64,000 nt of DNA, taken from positions 2,451,837 through 2,515,836 of the forward strand of contig BCHH01000001.1 in NCBI GenBank assembly GCA_001599595.1. The letters are read 5' to 3'. The notes below the pieces were generated by a model. The model did no database searches. It saw only the letters and a program-made list of their open reading frames with translations, and was not told the DNA's origin. Positions within the stretch are counted from its first letter, which is position 1. Every line of letters starts with the position of its first letter. Made by a program: the position numbers and the translations under genes. Of the stretch, positions 33,977 through 46,350 are shown piece by piece. Origin of the DNA: Beverwykella pulmonaria (taxonomy: Eukaryota; Ascomycota; Dothideomycetes; Pleosporales; Melanommataceae).

Positions 33977-35649
33977 TTAAGTTTTTCCCTTGTCAAATTC
34001 CACCTGCGCCTCGCTCAGCTCAGCCTCTACCTGCGCCCGCATGTCCTCATCTTCATCAGTCTCACTTACTGGGCTCTCCATACTGGGTCTCGGCTTCTTT
34101 GACTTTGGTTCGCTAATCGCATCTATGCCTAGTCGCTCCGCTTCAACGGGATGCAGTTTGGCCCAGCGCTCGCGCCAGCGTTCTCGGATGACGGTGTAGA
34201 GGAATGCGAACTGCGCCTCGCCTTGCACCATCATCATGCGCTGCTGTCGCAGTGTTTCGACAATTGTTCCAATTGGATCCTCGTCTCCCGGATCGTCCAG
34301 ACTGCCTTCGTCCAACTCTGTCAATAGCCAGTCTAGTGCGATGAAAGTCCCGCTGCGACCAACACCAGCGCTGCAATGCACGATGCGGGGATTTACCGAG
34401 TTATCGGCATTCTTCTTTTTTGATAAGTCGATGAGTTCGAGCAAGGCCTCTCGGTCGGCACCCTCTGGAACAGAGAAGTCAGGCCATCCGGCGAATAGAA
34501 GGTGCCATACTTTCATTACATCGCTTCCGTTCTCGCTACTCATGTCCAATTCCCTAATTTGCGCCCTCGTCTCCTCGTTGTTGTCTAAAGAAACGAGTTT
34601 TATGGTGTGTATCAGGCCGTCTTCAAACTCGTCATGCTCATTGATCTTTAAGTCTCCAGCCGTTGGAGATCGTGGGTAGTACGGGAAGCACTTCTCGCGA
34701 CCACTCTCGTGTGTTTGTGTGAGCATAACGACGACAGCCGGGGATGTGTTCTCGTGCCAGATCATGCGCCAGATGTGGGAGTAGGAGTCCTGCTTGGGGC
34801 CCTATCATTTTTACAAGTTAGCAGAGACCATGAAGTGTCCGAAAGAGTGTGTACCTGAGTGGCTATGAACTTGGTAATTGTCTTCGACTTGGTGGACTCC
34901 AGCACGATTGGCGACGCGTTGATGTAGTCGTTGTGGCCGTCGGGAACCTTGAGCTTCACCCGGTTGCTCTGGTACGGGTCGACGTTGGCATAGCGGTTGC
35001 GGTTCGCCACTTCCTCTCCGCTACATTTCGCCCACTGTGAGGGTTGTTCCGCCTCGTTCTCCTGCACGCTATGCAATAGGCGTTTTCGCTGCTCCCACTC
35101 GAAGTCGGCGAACTTTGCATGGATCTCTATACCACAAGTCAGTCAATTCTCCCTGGGCGCAGTTGTGGGCCGAGTCTACCTGCCTGCTTTATTCAACCGC
35201 AGGAACGCGGGGTATGGAGTGGGGTCTAGCGACGGCTCGATAATGGATGGGGTATGCGAGGGCGACGGTATGACGAGGCTCGGAGCGCTCGCGGAGGGCG
35301 TCAGGACGGGCGTGTTCGCCGAGGGCGTGTTGGTGAAGGAGGTGGCGGCGGACCGGGTGCTGTCTCTGCTGCGCGAGCGCTTCGACGAGGCGGGCGACGC
35401 GGGGACAGCCAGCGGAGCCGAAGACATGCTGTCTGAGTCGGTCTTGACGCCGCCCATGAGTTTGGCCTTGCGCCGCAGGGCGCGGAGTTTATGCAGCTTG
35501 AAGACTGTTCTGTTTGTGTCGGGTGCACTAGTGGGTTCTGGGAGCGGAGGCACGAGAAAGTTGGAGGACGGAATGGTGACGGTTCTTGGGAGCGGATACG
35601 AGGAGTCTGCAAGTGGCGTTCAGGCGGGAGAGGTGATAGGCTGCGGCAT
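33977..35649 (-). CDS. Protein tyrosine phosphatase (PTP1/Pyp type)
   Basis: Three exons: 35184-35649, 34855-35126 and 33977-34801; introns 57 and 53 nt. If read from ATG 35649 the frame has 520 codons, but codon 10 is TGA (35620-35622), so translation may really begin at ATG 35457 (456 residues). The N-terminal 150 residues are Ser/Thr/Pro-rich. Conserved PTP elements follow: RNRYANVDPY (substrate entry), DYINAS (pTyr-loop neighbour), KFIATQ joined to GPKQDSYSHIWRMIW across intron 2, WPDFSVPEG (WPD loop, Asp near codon 352), the P-loop VHCSAGVGRSGTF with catalytic Cys near codon 389, and QGEAQFAFLY. The enzyme removes phosphate from phosphotyrosine; relatives dampen MAP kinase signalling. 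Keeping frame over intron 1 requires a GC donor (GCAGGT) instead of GT. The C-terminal tail is acidic. Confidence 0.9.
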
Positions 35650-36416
35650 CGAGGTCTGGCGGAGGCAGAGGCGCTTGGAGGAGACGTCAAATCTATATAG
35701 TCGAGCCGGTGACAGTTGTGTGCAGGATATAATTAGCAGCCGGACTGGCTAACAAGTGCGGCGGGACTGTGTTTGAGGTTGTCGACAGCCGTGAAACGGT
35801 TTGGTGGCTGCAGTTTGGTTTGCAGGTAAGTTCTAGCAACTGATAGGTGGTTGGCAATGAAAGCTCTGGTATGGTAGTGCACTTGTTGCCTGCTTCTCGA
35901 CAGGCGGCCAGCCGCCTCTGCAACTCTCCAGGAACCGGGTTCGCAGCAATCTACAGCTAATTGCCCTGCAGATGGGGGAGGGCTGCAAATCTCACAATGG
36001 TGGGGGAGACTTGAGATTACGGGAGCGATCGTAGGGCGGTCGATGCGCGTCCTTCTGGAAAGAGAGGCGCTTGGCAGGGCTGAGGTCCAAGCCAAGTGTT
36101 CCGCGGGCAAGCTTGAGGGGCGGGCTATATGCTAGCAATATGGGTGGAATTATGAGGAGGGCGGCCGCGAAGGGAAGAGTGATATATATGGGGATTGATG
36201 TGTTGTAATAGCATCCAATTGCCCGCGAATGCCGGTGCGGGAACCACTTGCGCTTGCATCGAGTCCGCGTCTTGGCCTCGTTCTCATCGACACCATCTCT
36301 CCGACATCACCGCACCAGGCCACCCTTCATACCTACCACCATCACCACTCCTGGTCTCCGCTCTCATTGCGTGGCCGTGTGAGAGACAGCGCCCTGGGGT
36401 CAATGCCATTCCAACC
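35650..36416. other. Divergent intergenic region
   Basis: Shared upstream region of the phosphatase gene and the four-exon mini gene. A 125-codon minus-strand frame at 35733-36110 has no motif and is not called. Confidence 0.5.
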
Positions 36417-36848
36417 ATGAGGGCTCCATGGTTTGCCCTCTTCGAGGTACGAGTACCCCAACGCCAAGCCTTCTACCGCGAAGATCAAACTGACCTCATT
36501 CAAGGCTTGGGCAGTCGCAAAGGTACGCCAACGCAGATCAGAAATGCCTCCCGCCGCCGAAACCGCTGACGCCGCCGCGATAGCTCATCCGCAGTCCTGT
36601 ATTCAACCGCGCCGTGCACAAGGCCTACCGCAAGATCAACAAACTTGAGCCTATGGAGCCCGAGAACGGACTGCAAAGTACGTCACGCTACACCACGTCG
36701 GAAACCCCAGGTGGCCACAGGACGTCTATTACATAGTTGCTGATTGTACTTGGCAGGAACCGGCCCCTCCGCCCTCGATCACTTCAAAGATGAAGTCAAA
36801 ACCCAATTCAAGGAGCTCACCTGGCAAAAGCGACCCCCCAAACAGTAG
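36417..36848 (+). CDS. Four-exon miniprotein, possibly mitochondrial (Mrx7-like)
   Basis: Exons 36417-36446, 36505-36522, 36584-36677 and 36757-36848, total 234 nt for 77 residues. All three introns (58, 61 and 79 nt) start GTACG and end AG, and phase is kept throughout, which supports the model strongly. Exon 2 is only 18 nt (AWAVAK). The product begins MRAPWFALFE, continues LIRSPVFNRAVHKAYRKINK, and ends FKDEVKTQFKELTWQKRPPK: a basic amphipathic helix and charged tail. The size and the pattern SPxFxRxVxKxxRKI...F..E...QFK recall small fungal mitochondrial proteins of the Mrx7 type (MIOREX component). That family link is from memory of the pattern and should be taken as tentative; the gene model itself is more certain. 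Confidence 0.65.
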
Positions 36849-38870
36849 CCACGTAGGATCAAAACACAAGGAATCATCTACAAGAAACGACACATGGCGT
36901 TTGCATGAGAAAGCAAAGCTGGGTCGGGACGGTCAAACAATATCCGATCCCCAAAGGATGGTGGAAACATTGGCTCAAGAGCGAGGAAGAAGGCAAAAGT
37001 ACGATTAGGTGTACATGAAACGGGAATTGCACACAGGAGTTGAATTCGCATTCGCAAACACGCGCATTTTGGAAGCGATACAGGCGTTGGTTGCACGACA
37101 CCAAGTTTGAGTACTAGAGCAAAGGGGTACGCGGATACGCGGATACGTACGCAGCAATCCAGGCTCTCCACATTTGCACGAATTTTGGTGTGTGCCATGC
37201 ACTTCACACCTCATACGTGAGGCGACCGCGGCGAGGCACGTGAAACGCTTTGATGTGTGCAATTGCTCCACGTACGCACGATCCCATCAAACACCACCGG
37301 TGCCAAACCTGGACAATGAGCAGACACGACGCCTTACAGATTGCAGGCTACTTCATTTTACGGCGTCTTAGCACAATCACACATTCATGATGTAGAGCAG
37401 CACATCAAACACAAGACCAAATTACGCGGAACCTCCTCGGAGATTTCTCGCATTTGCTCCAATCGCGTTGGCAGTACAGGTCTCCCATGTATGCCATCAA
37501 ACGGCTACTACCTACGACATGTTATGCGTTTTGTGTTTCAGAACATTCCATCCGGTATCTGTTTGTTCCGATGTGTCAACATTCCACGACGTTCCAAACC
37601 ATCTTTCCGCTATGTCTTCTGCGATTCTCAGGCAGGTCTCCCATGCTGCAGACCATCTCTATATTTTGCTCAGGCAATATGTTTGTTGCAATCTCACGCG
37701 GGATCGGTTTCATGGAATCTCAATCGAAGATCGATCTGGCTGATCGAGATCTTGGGTGGTCAAACGTCTTGCGGCGTATCTGCCTTCACTACCTCGAATT
37801 GTGAGTTACAATTAGTCTTGAGTATATCGCCGGCATTACATACACGTTATACATCAAGCACTACAATTTCTACATTTCTGCGCACATCTTGATATTCTTC
37901 TATCGTATTCTTCCCAAGTCATTCCCTATGCCAGCCTTAGACGTGTCAACTTTTTATCCAATTTTAATTGATTAATTAGTTGAGTGTGCGGACTACTTTC
38001 GCGTTAGAAGGTTGAGCCGCACGCATGAGTAGCCTCGTATCTTGATATCCATGATAACGGGATATATGTCCCTGGGGTGTAGATTTGCACCACGTCGTAT
38101 CCTCTTTCCATCATCCGTGTCAATATAGAGCAACAGCAGCTCCAGACCCTCCCCCTGTTCAATACATTCAGGTCCTCCTGCATCCTACCGACGGACATAT
38201 CTTCCAACGCAATGCTGTACCCAAAAACCTTATCTCCACACGTACCATGCACTTGGGCAGCCTGGAAAACTAGCTCCATGTTTGGCGGCGCCTATTTACT
38301 GTTTTCAGCCCACCATTAGCAATGTTTGGCGTGAGAATTGGGGTGCCTGGATATCAGCTTACATGCTAGCCTAATCTAAATGGAGTTGTAGTAAGAAACG
38401 GGAAGAGCGAGTAATACACAGCCACTTTCGCAAGTGCAAATACAAAGTGACAAATACAAGATAGCTGGCAAGGAGCTTTAAATGTTTACACAAATTTTGT
38501 ACAAACAAGCGCCTCAATCCCATTTCATCTCATCTCATCGCGCTCGCGCCATACTTCCATATCCAGTGTCTTACCTCTGGCCAATGCGCAAACTATCAAA
38601 GGCTCGCTCATGCCGTAGAGATAGACGATAGCGCCCGTGCATTTATCTTCTCTCCTTTCCAAATCACCCAGATTAGATACCAATACGAGGACTCAGCATT
38701 CACCGCATCGCATATTCGTGTACAAGTTTGAGATCGGGCACAGAGAAGTTATCTCCATCTGAAGGTTCAATTGGTTACCTTTTCCACGGAAGCGACACGT
38801 GTATGTGCAAACAATGTTATTTGTGGTGTAGACAAGAGTCGCAGATGAGCGGACCACATGGGGTACATAT

Positions 38871-38896
38871 TTTTTTTTTTCATTTTTTTTTTTTAA
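38871..38896. repeat. Poly(T) tract
   Basis: Two long T runs separated by CA, the longest homopolymer in the window; AT-rich intergenic DNA. Confidence 0.9.
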
Positions 38897-40733
38897 TCTT
38901 TCATGATCGAAGGGTGGAGGTTAGGTCACATGTGACGTGGGAATGAGATTTAGCCAAGAGTGATATGCGGTGCGGGGTTAGGGAGGTTCTGTGATGGTAA
39001 AATGGCATTGAGGGCAGATGGTATATACGGAGGGGGAAATGAGGGGTGGAGAGTTTGGGTGGCGTGGCAGTCGGCTGGGGTGATACGTAATAGAAGTTTG
39101 TTTGTGTTTGTGTGTGTGTGTGCAGGAGAGACAACGGAGCTGTCCCTTGACGCTTCTACGTAGAGAACGCGCACGGAAAGATATGTAGGCGGACGGGGTG
39201 AGGAAATTGGGGATTGAGGGGGACGAGGAGTGTTGTGGGAGGACTCAGCAGCACAATCGACGAACGATACCCTCACAAATACATCGAGCAGGAATCTACA
39301 CCGCGGCTAAGTCATTGGACGTCAGCAGTCAAGTGAGTGCGAAGAAGGTGCCGACCACACAGCTACACCCACGATGCCCCTCACATTATCTCCTCCCACG
39401 CCCCTTAACCAACATAAAACTATCCTCGCCCAGTCTACACACTCTCATATCCATCTCCCGCGCCGCAAATACACCGTCTTCTCCAGTGGCCCCATTCCAT
39501 ACGCATCGAAAAAAAAACCCCCCTTATAACAGCGATTGCGCCGTGGCTAATTAGTGTATGTTGGATTCTGACCGTTTGCAGTGGCGGTTGCGATACGCTG
39601 TGATTGACCCTAGAGGATTTAATGGGGCGTAGTTTATCATTTGTGTGTCATGCTACGCCATGCGACGTGGAAGCGGCTATTTGGGGTCTGTGATTGCGGC
39701 GAGACTTTGCGCAAGACGTGCCGCGGGGCGATGCTAGAATTTGCGACGGTGGGAGGCGGTTGATTGGTATGTGTACCTATTTATGTGTATCCACGTGTGG
39801 AGGAAAAGAGAGGAACATGCTGTAAGATGTGATATAATATTCGAGAGTATAGCTACAGCATTGATGGCCCTGTGCTATGCAGCTCTTGGGGTATCAACTG
39901 GACAATAAGATTTGTATATCCAGCCATGAGAAGCGGCTATACCGAGTCAACTTCCGGAAAAAAGAAAAAGAATGTAAGATGTATGCATGAAGCGGCATAA
40001 ATATGTAGGTCTACGGCGTCGATGCACTATTAGGCTTATGTGAGTTCTTAGTGAGCGTTGAAATTTGGAGAATAGGGGACATCGACACCGCTGAAGGAAA
40101 AGTTAGAGAGGCTAGCCACAGCCAGCTTCAATCCTTGAACATGTGAGATGGCTGAGCGCAATATTAATGTAGCGCAACGAAAGAGCCTATGCCACGCATG
40201 CCTCTTTTCCTCCGCCGAGAAAACAGCGAGATTAATGGCGATTGAGAAGAAATAGCACAGCAGCATGAGCAGATACCGACTTCAATTAACGCAAAACCCA
40301 CTCCATTGCATCGAATTCCCTCTTCCGAGAAATCTGCGAAACACTTGAGGATATTCGCGCAGAGGCCGGAGAAGAGTATTCGGGATACCGTAGCTTGGAT
40401 GAGCGTTGAGCAGGGATACATGCGGACCGGCGTTACTGGCATCAATGAGCATCATCATGATCAAATGCCCCATCCAATTCTCAGCCTTCTCTCTAGCTTC
40501 AAGGTGTTTTTGTTGTGTATTTCAGGATTGAAGAGAAAAGTTGCAATAAGATTGTGAAGCGAAAAAGTGAACAGCAAACCTGTTTTCCTATCGGGCCTAA
40601 TGCAAAAGAAGACATTTTGGGTGGGCCGCTTGTCGGCCGAATCGATTTCGTCACGGATTTTGAAAACAGATTGCCCTTTTTTGGTCTGGTTGAGGAATCA
40701 CGAGTGCCAAACCTGAGCGGAATTAAGAGAGCT

Positions 40734-40748
40734 AAAAAAAAAAAAAAA
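40734..40748. repeat. Poly(A) run of 15
   Basis: Fifteen consecutive A on the plus strand in intergenic DNA, preceded by GCT and followed by GAAG. No coding or transposon context was found around it. Confidence 0.9.
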
Positions 40749-42682
40749 GAAGACAGTAGAGAAGTGGAAGGCGTAAGCGAGGCTGGCAAGATTTGAAATA
40801 ACAGCGGAGCAGCTTTGAAATCCAGAGTGTGTGGTACAACGACCAATGACTCGTGTCTAGGAGAATCGGACGACCAATTAGGACAGATGATTAATTATCG
40901 AAGTTCTGCGGAGAGTAAAATGAACCCAGGTGGGCACGAGATACCACGGAGCAGAGATGCTGAAGGACGCACGGGGTCCGGAGAGGATGACTGGAAGACG
41001 GTGACATGCGCGAGAACATGTTGGATGGGAGGGATAAATGTAGCTGATTCATTGAGCGCAAGACGATGTGAAAGAATATTCGTCTTGAGACATGAAATGA
41101 AAATACTTACAGTTCTTGATATCGGGCTTCCCGTTTGATCTGTTCAGCTTGGTTGTCAGACTGAGACTCCATCTCGACCGTGCCTCAGCCGCGACCAACA
41201 GCTGCCGCAATCAATACTTACCTCAGAAGCTTCTGCCCGTATTCCATCTATACAGGCTCCAACGGGTGGTGGAAAGAACTTGAAGACTCACGCTCGCCTC
41301 TTCCCATCCTGTCGCAGCATGGTTTAGTATTCTCACTACGCGAGTGGGTAGATGCATGACTGTTGTTTCGCTTCTCCTGAATCCAAAAGTCTAGAAGACG
41401 GAGCGAAGCTATACCTTTAGTGCCATGCTGACGGAATCCTTCGTTGCAGTCCAACTTTGCAACTTCGCAAATTTTGTGGGGATTCAACAGTCAAGGGAAG
41501 CCATAGGGCTGAAAACCCACCCACCTGTCAGCGGGAACAGCCCATGGAGTTTCCGGGCCCTCGCAACTTGAACATTCTACCCATCACCGAGCCCCTGAGC
41601 GCGTGAGCGGAAAGCGGACGCTCGGTTCGCCGAGAGCGCGCGGATCCCGAGAGTTTTCGTCCATGTCCAACGAACGACTGAGCCAAGAGCGGAACTTGCA
41701 ACAGAACAATTGCAAAGCCGGTGTAATGTTTGTAGGCGTAATCGATTTGATACACCTCGATGGCCCAGTTGCTTGGTACCGTCGCATCATGGCTGGGCAT
41801 CAATTCTGTGGTCGAATCTGTGCATCGTCGCGAAATTGAGAAGTGCGTAGCGGCTTCGCTGGTCACTGGGCGCCGCAGGGACGAGGCTGTGTTTATGTTG
41901 TGGACGGGAAGGGGGATTCTTGGAGATTGCGTACGTGGACGGGGTGCGCTGCTTGGCCATTGTCTTGTCCAGGCTAGGCTTACGGCTGATGAGCGTGGAG
42001 AGGAGTTGCGAAGGTTTGGAGGTTACGATGCTTGGAAGGCTGGGTACTGATTGGCTGAGCACGAAAGATGCTCATTATTTCACAGCCCCAAAGGAAACAG
42101 AGGGCAGACAATATACACGCGTCGATCTACTTTGGGGTATCGGATCTCGTATAGGGTTATGTACTGAGTACCTGAAATGATCCTTTAATAAATACCGAGT
42201 ATTGGAAATGGAGTTAGCGAATGCTACAACCATGTGGCGTGGGTGGCTTGTCTGTGGCGTGCGCGCTTTCCTTCTAGTAAACAAGGTATCGGTGGGCTTC
42301 CAAGGTTCATGTTAGAAATTCGAGCCATCATTCATATTAGTATCTCTACGTCAGAGTGACCACGTTGGCACAAGTATCTCATGGATGTCCTGGCGCAAAC
42401 GGCTAGAAGGACTGGGATCCGCAGCATAATCGAAACTTGGGAACATGCAAAAATGAAGCGGGCATATATGCGACGATGAGTCGGCAAGCTGAAAAGAAGT
42501 CGGCGTCAATGATCAAGGCGAGCAATATGTGCTCGGCGAGTTCCCCCGTTTCAACTATCAATTGACCTCAGCCAGTGAGGAGCCCGGGTGGATTAGCAAG
42601 CACGGGAATACGAAAGCTAGAGATGGAGTATTAACGTCCTCTTATGCATTGGACAAGACGTGATATTTTAGAGACCAGTTTC

Positions 42683-43402
42683 CTAAAGTTGTTCAGTCTT
42701 TCTAATCACAGAGGCTAGTGCTTGTGGCTGTAAAGAGATGATGAGAAGCCACACAGATGCAACGGGATGATGTCGTGCTAACCGAATTATGGAAACTCGG
42801 AATTCCGATCGTGCGAGGAGGTGAGGTTTATCATATTGTTTCTTTCCGACTGGGAGTGTTCTTGCCAATTCGACGTGGTTTGACTTCATTGGAAGCGCTT
42901 TGGGGTCTTCGCTCCAATCAACGACCACGGTGGACCTCTGCTGTATGAACTCCAGCCGCTAGCACATCGCAGGGCTGCTTTCGCTTTCCAAAACTTGGCC
43001 TTTGTAGACAAATTGTTAATGCAGTGCGGGGCTTGACAAAGAGACATGGCTGCCTTATCAATGATGCCCTGCTGGGCTTTAGCAAAAGTAACACCGGACT
43101 GTTCCTGCACTATGAGAGATGGTTAGAGTTTGAAAGGTCGTGACATGAGGTATCAGCCCCGCTTTTGACCAGAGGGTCGGGTCAACTTGCAGAGTGAATA
43201 GAATGGTCATCCCAGACTTGTTCAGGATCGACTGAAACTGAGGCGTCAACCTTCTTTCGATTGCATGATCGTTGCCATGAACCCCACATTGGTCAGCCAT
43301 GGCAATATGCAAGCGAGTCTTTGACATCTGCCCGCCATGGCATGAAACTGCGAAATATGAAAAGATTAGTATCGTGTATGTTCCAGCTGAGGAAACCAAC
43401 AA
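42683..43402 (-). pseudogene. Possible spliced or decayed gene, product unknown
   Basis: Coding-like blocks on the minus strand: MSKTRLHIAMADQCGVHGND... to NKSGMTILFTLQ (about 43330-43195); then an intron-like stretch with GTTGAC donor, CTAAC branch and CTCATAG acceptor; then QEQSGVTFAKAQQGIIDKAA... to GWSSYSR (about 43109-42940); then, one frame over, STVVVDWSEDPKALPMKSNH... The last shift has no visible intron, so a frameshift is likely. No family recognised and no clear first exon. Confidence 0.3.
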
Positions 43403-45334
43403 AGCTATATCAGCCAGCTGCAGCCAGACAATTGCCTAACGGGGAGGACTGAATTTGGATAATGTTCATAGCTTTTGCGATGCTCTCCTCATTGGTCGAT
43501 GGTGGTGCTGACTGGGAGTTTGAACTTGCTGACGTTACACGCGAGAATTAAGCTTCAGCGGGAATACAGTACCAACTGGGGACTTTGGTGAGAAATAAAA
43601 CGCGCCGGATACGATACGCGAATGCGACGGATTACGAGCAGTCCAGTAAACGGGCTCCTCGCAACATTGCACCAAATCGGTTCTCTGAGCCACGTTGCCT
43701 GACGACGACTTGGACAGATAGCATCATTCGATTGATACTAGGCAAGAAAGGGATGAATATGCCTTGAGCCTCGGTGAATGGTATGATCCATGTCTGGAAA
43801 GGGAAACTCGATCGCGATGCAGGGCAAAGTCGACGCAATACTGAGGTTGCGCGAAATGCGTCGCCGTTTCGGGAGCGAGAATTGCCCGTGCCGAAGATGC
43901 ACAGTAGCCGAGACTACTGAACAATCGGGAAAGCTTAATGAGAAATTAATGATGAGAAAACCAAGGAGATGATGGAAACAGGGTCTTTGGATATACAAAT
44001 CGGCTGCGGGTCGCAAACCCTTGCTACAGCGCATTGATAAGCAACATGCGAGCACAGACTCGGATGACCTACATATCGAGTGGTTGATACGCGCCACTGG
44101 TCGATGCGACTAGGTGTTAAAGAACGATTTGAAAGCGCGGGCGCAAGATGTTTTGATGGAGTCATACGAAGCAGCTCATGCTAGATGATGAATTGAGACG
44201 GGACTAGAATTCGCAGTACGTATTCGCGCTCGGATTTTTCCCGAGGCCGTTGTGCGACAAGTGGCTTGGTCTTGACAGGCCGTGGCTGAAAAGCACAAAG
44301 GCATGCTCTCGTTTGCGGATGAGTCCTTCACGTCGGGGATTCGGCTATTCAAACATTTCCATGTGGACGTCAACCGTTATGATCGCTGTTTTGTGGATGC
44401 CGTGAGCCATTTTCTCGCATTACAGGCAGAGTAATTTCAGACCATTTAAGAGGACGATGACCAGTGTGTTCGCCATCTCCTCGGCCGAGGCACAACCCAC
44501 GAGGTATCCTAGAAAGAGGTTAGAATAACGTTACGGAGCGATGAGTGATGACAGCCTGCAGTCTGCCGTTGTTCGTTGAGCAGCCGCGTCGACTTTACGC
44601 TTCGTCCGAGTTTTGTGGTCGGGCCCTCGGATGTCGGGACCACTCCAAACCCGTTGCTCTGCCTCCTCTGCCTCTCGTGAGGAGATTGTTTGCAGGCATT
44701 TCCCACCTCCCCACCCACGACGACGCCCTTTCTGGAGGAGTCATCGAGCATCCCCTGGTGGTGCGCCCTACACACTTATCCCGGCGGCGGATTCATTCAT
44801 TCATTCAGTAGCCAGTGTCCACGGTCCACCAGATGGCCGACTCCGCTCTGCGCTTTGTCACAACTCGTGCTCTCCTTCTCTGAGCCCAGTGTCTTCGTAA
44901 GGTTGGCGCAGCACGCCAATCCTGGCCCCTGCCTGCAGCCAAATGTAATCCAACGCGGACCGACTGATGATGTGTGACCGCCGAGGATCACGTCCGGGAG
45001 GTTTAGTAGCCCAAGGGCTGGTGGACCCATTATTACGCTTTTAATACCGCAACCATGCTCCGTACGACGACCATGTTAAGGCCGAAGCTCCGTTTGGACC
45101 TGTTGTCTGACGCAGATAGATATAATGCTGCCGTGCGCCCATCATGCCATGCCCGTATTTAGGATCGAACATTTCCACCCCCCGTCAATTATCAATTCAT
45201 ATCATTCGATGGTCGTTTTCCTCTCTTGAAGCGTCATATCACCAGCCCCATTCAAGCACCAATATCTAACCTAATCTACCTCGAGTTGTTTTACCTGCCT
45301 CGCCCACTCCTGTCTCCGCCCCAGCTTACTTCTC
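43403..45334. other. Intergenic, promoter side of the Zn2Cys6 gene
   Basis: Short overlapping frames on both strands without motifs (44509-44977 is open in several frames because it is GC-rich). C/T-rich tracts at 45180-45330 look like the promoter and leader of the regulator gene. Confidence 0.45.
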
Positions 45335-46350
45335 ATGTCCTCGCAACGATCGAATTCAATGGAGGCTTCACACGATAACATTAGAAAGCGGGTTTGCAAG
45401 GCCTGCGACCGATGCCGTCTGAAGAAATCAAAGGTATGCTCGCCACACCGACCTCGCCACGGCACGTGAACCTGATCTGGAATAGTGTGACGGTGCCAGC
45501 CCTTGCAGCAGATGTAAAGCAGACAATGCCATTTGCGTTTTTGGAGAGAGAAAAAAGGCACAAGACAAAGTCTATCCTAAAGGGTGAGTTGTAATGTTTC
45601 AACATTTACCCAACACTGCCTAATAAATGCAGATATGTCGAGATGCTCGAACAACAACAGACACAATTAGTGGCTGGCCTTCGAGAACTCTATAGTCGGT
45701 TACAAGATGGCCAGGGCTGGCCAGGACAACCATTGCGCGAAGCTCAGAGCGGCCACCCACTGACACACGACATCCTAGAACGCCTCGACCTCCTACATTC
45801 CACGGGCGATGGCAGTAACAACTACGAAGGTTTCGAGGAGGATTGTAACCGCATGCAGCGGAAGCTCCTAGATCGAGGCGCCCCATATACCCACCGACGA
45901 GGGTCAGTGAGCTCCGATTCAGATCACGGTCACACTTCCTCCTCATCCTCTTACGGAGGCACACCCACCACAAAATCGATACCTTACAACGATTCGTTTG
46001 CACGACACAACGCACCTCCAACGCCACCCATGAACAGTCCATTCCCAAGGCAATCCCACACTATTTCGCCAGTGAAGCAAGAGGCGCCGATGGTCTCATA
46101 TATGGACGCTGGAGCACTGGATCCATCCGCACTCTCGCGGTCGGCATGGTCTGGAGAGCCAATGATGATGGACGAGCCAATGGACTTTAGTAACAAGGCT
46201 ATGTACAATTACGACACTTTCAACAACTTCGACTCGAACGCAATGATGCTTGATCCGTTGGTTATCAACCCTGCAGGCCCCATGATGCCAGATTGGAACG
46301 AAAACGAACTGGACTTTAGCAATTTTATAAATAATCCAGTGGGCGCATGA
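45335..46350 (+). CDS. Zn2Cys6 binuclear cluster transcription factor
   Basis: Three exons: 45335-45433, 45486-45583 and 45633-46350; introns 52 nt (GTATGC..AATAG) and 49 nt (GTGAGT..TGCAG, CTAAT branch). Product 304 residues. Splicing assembles a perfect cluster: C24, C27, C34, C40, C43 and C50 in CDRCRLKKSKCDGASPCSRC plus KADNAIC, flanked by basic residues. A short linker leads to YVEMLEQQQTQLVAGLRELY, a probable coiled-coil dimerisation element, then HPLTHDILERLDLL. The rest is Ser/Pro- and Met/Asp-rich with an acidic C-terminal end (WNENELDFSNFINN) that may be an activation region. It lacks the usual middle homology region, so it is one of the short Zn2Cys6 regulators, of the fluconazole-resistance-1 (Fcr1) style. 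DNA target and process cannot be assigned from sequence. Confidence 0.9.

Larger units (their letters stand above)
36849..42682. other. Large gene-poor interval, 5.8 kb
   Basis: Many short frames on both strands, none with a domain. At 37341-37892 three plus-strand frames are open at once, which argues against any one being real. A minus-strand start at about 41173 (MESQSDNQAEQIKREARYQE) runs into a GTAAGT donor and a possible next exon (LYIYPSHPTCSRACHRLPVI...), giving a candidate 76-residue protein ending near 40880, too weak to call. The minus strand at 41528-42062 is also open in two frames (one contains WAIEVYQIDYAYKHYTGFAI). Homopolymers are noted separately. Confidence 0.4.

Noticed and set aside
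34997..35752. 251-codon plus-strand frame
   Set aside because: Antisense to phosphatase exons 1 and 2, crossing an intron and without motifs.
37341..37892. 183-codon plus-strand frame
   Set aside because: Three plus-strand frames are open here at once, none has a domain, and Cys/Ser/Arg-rich composition looks random.
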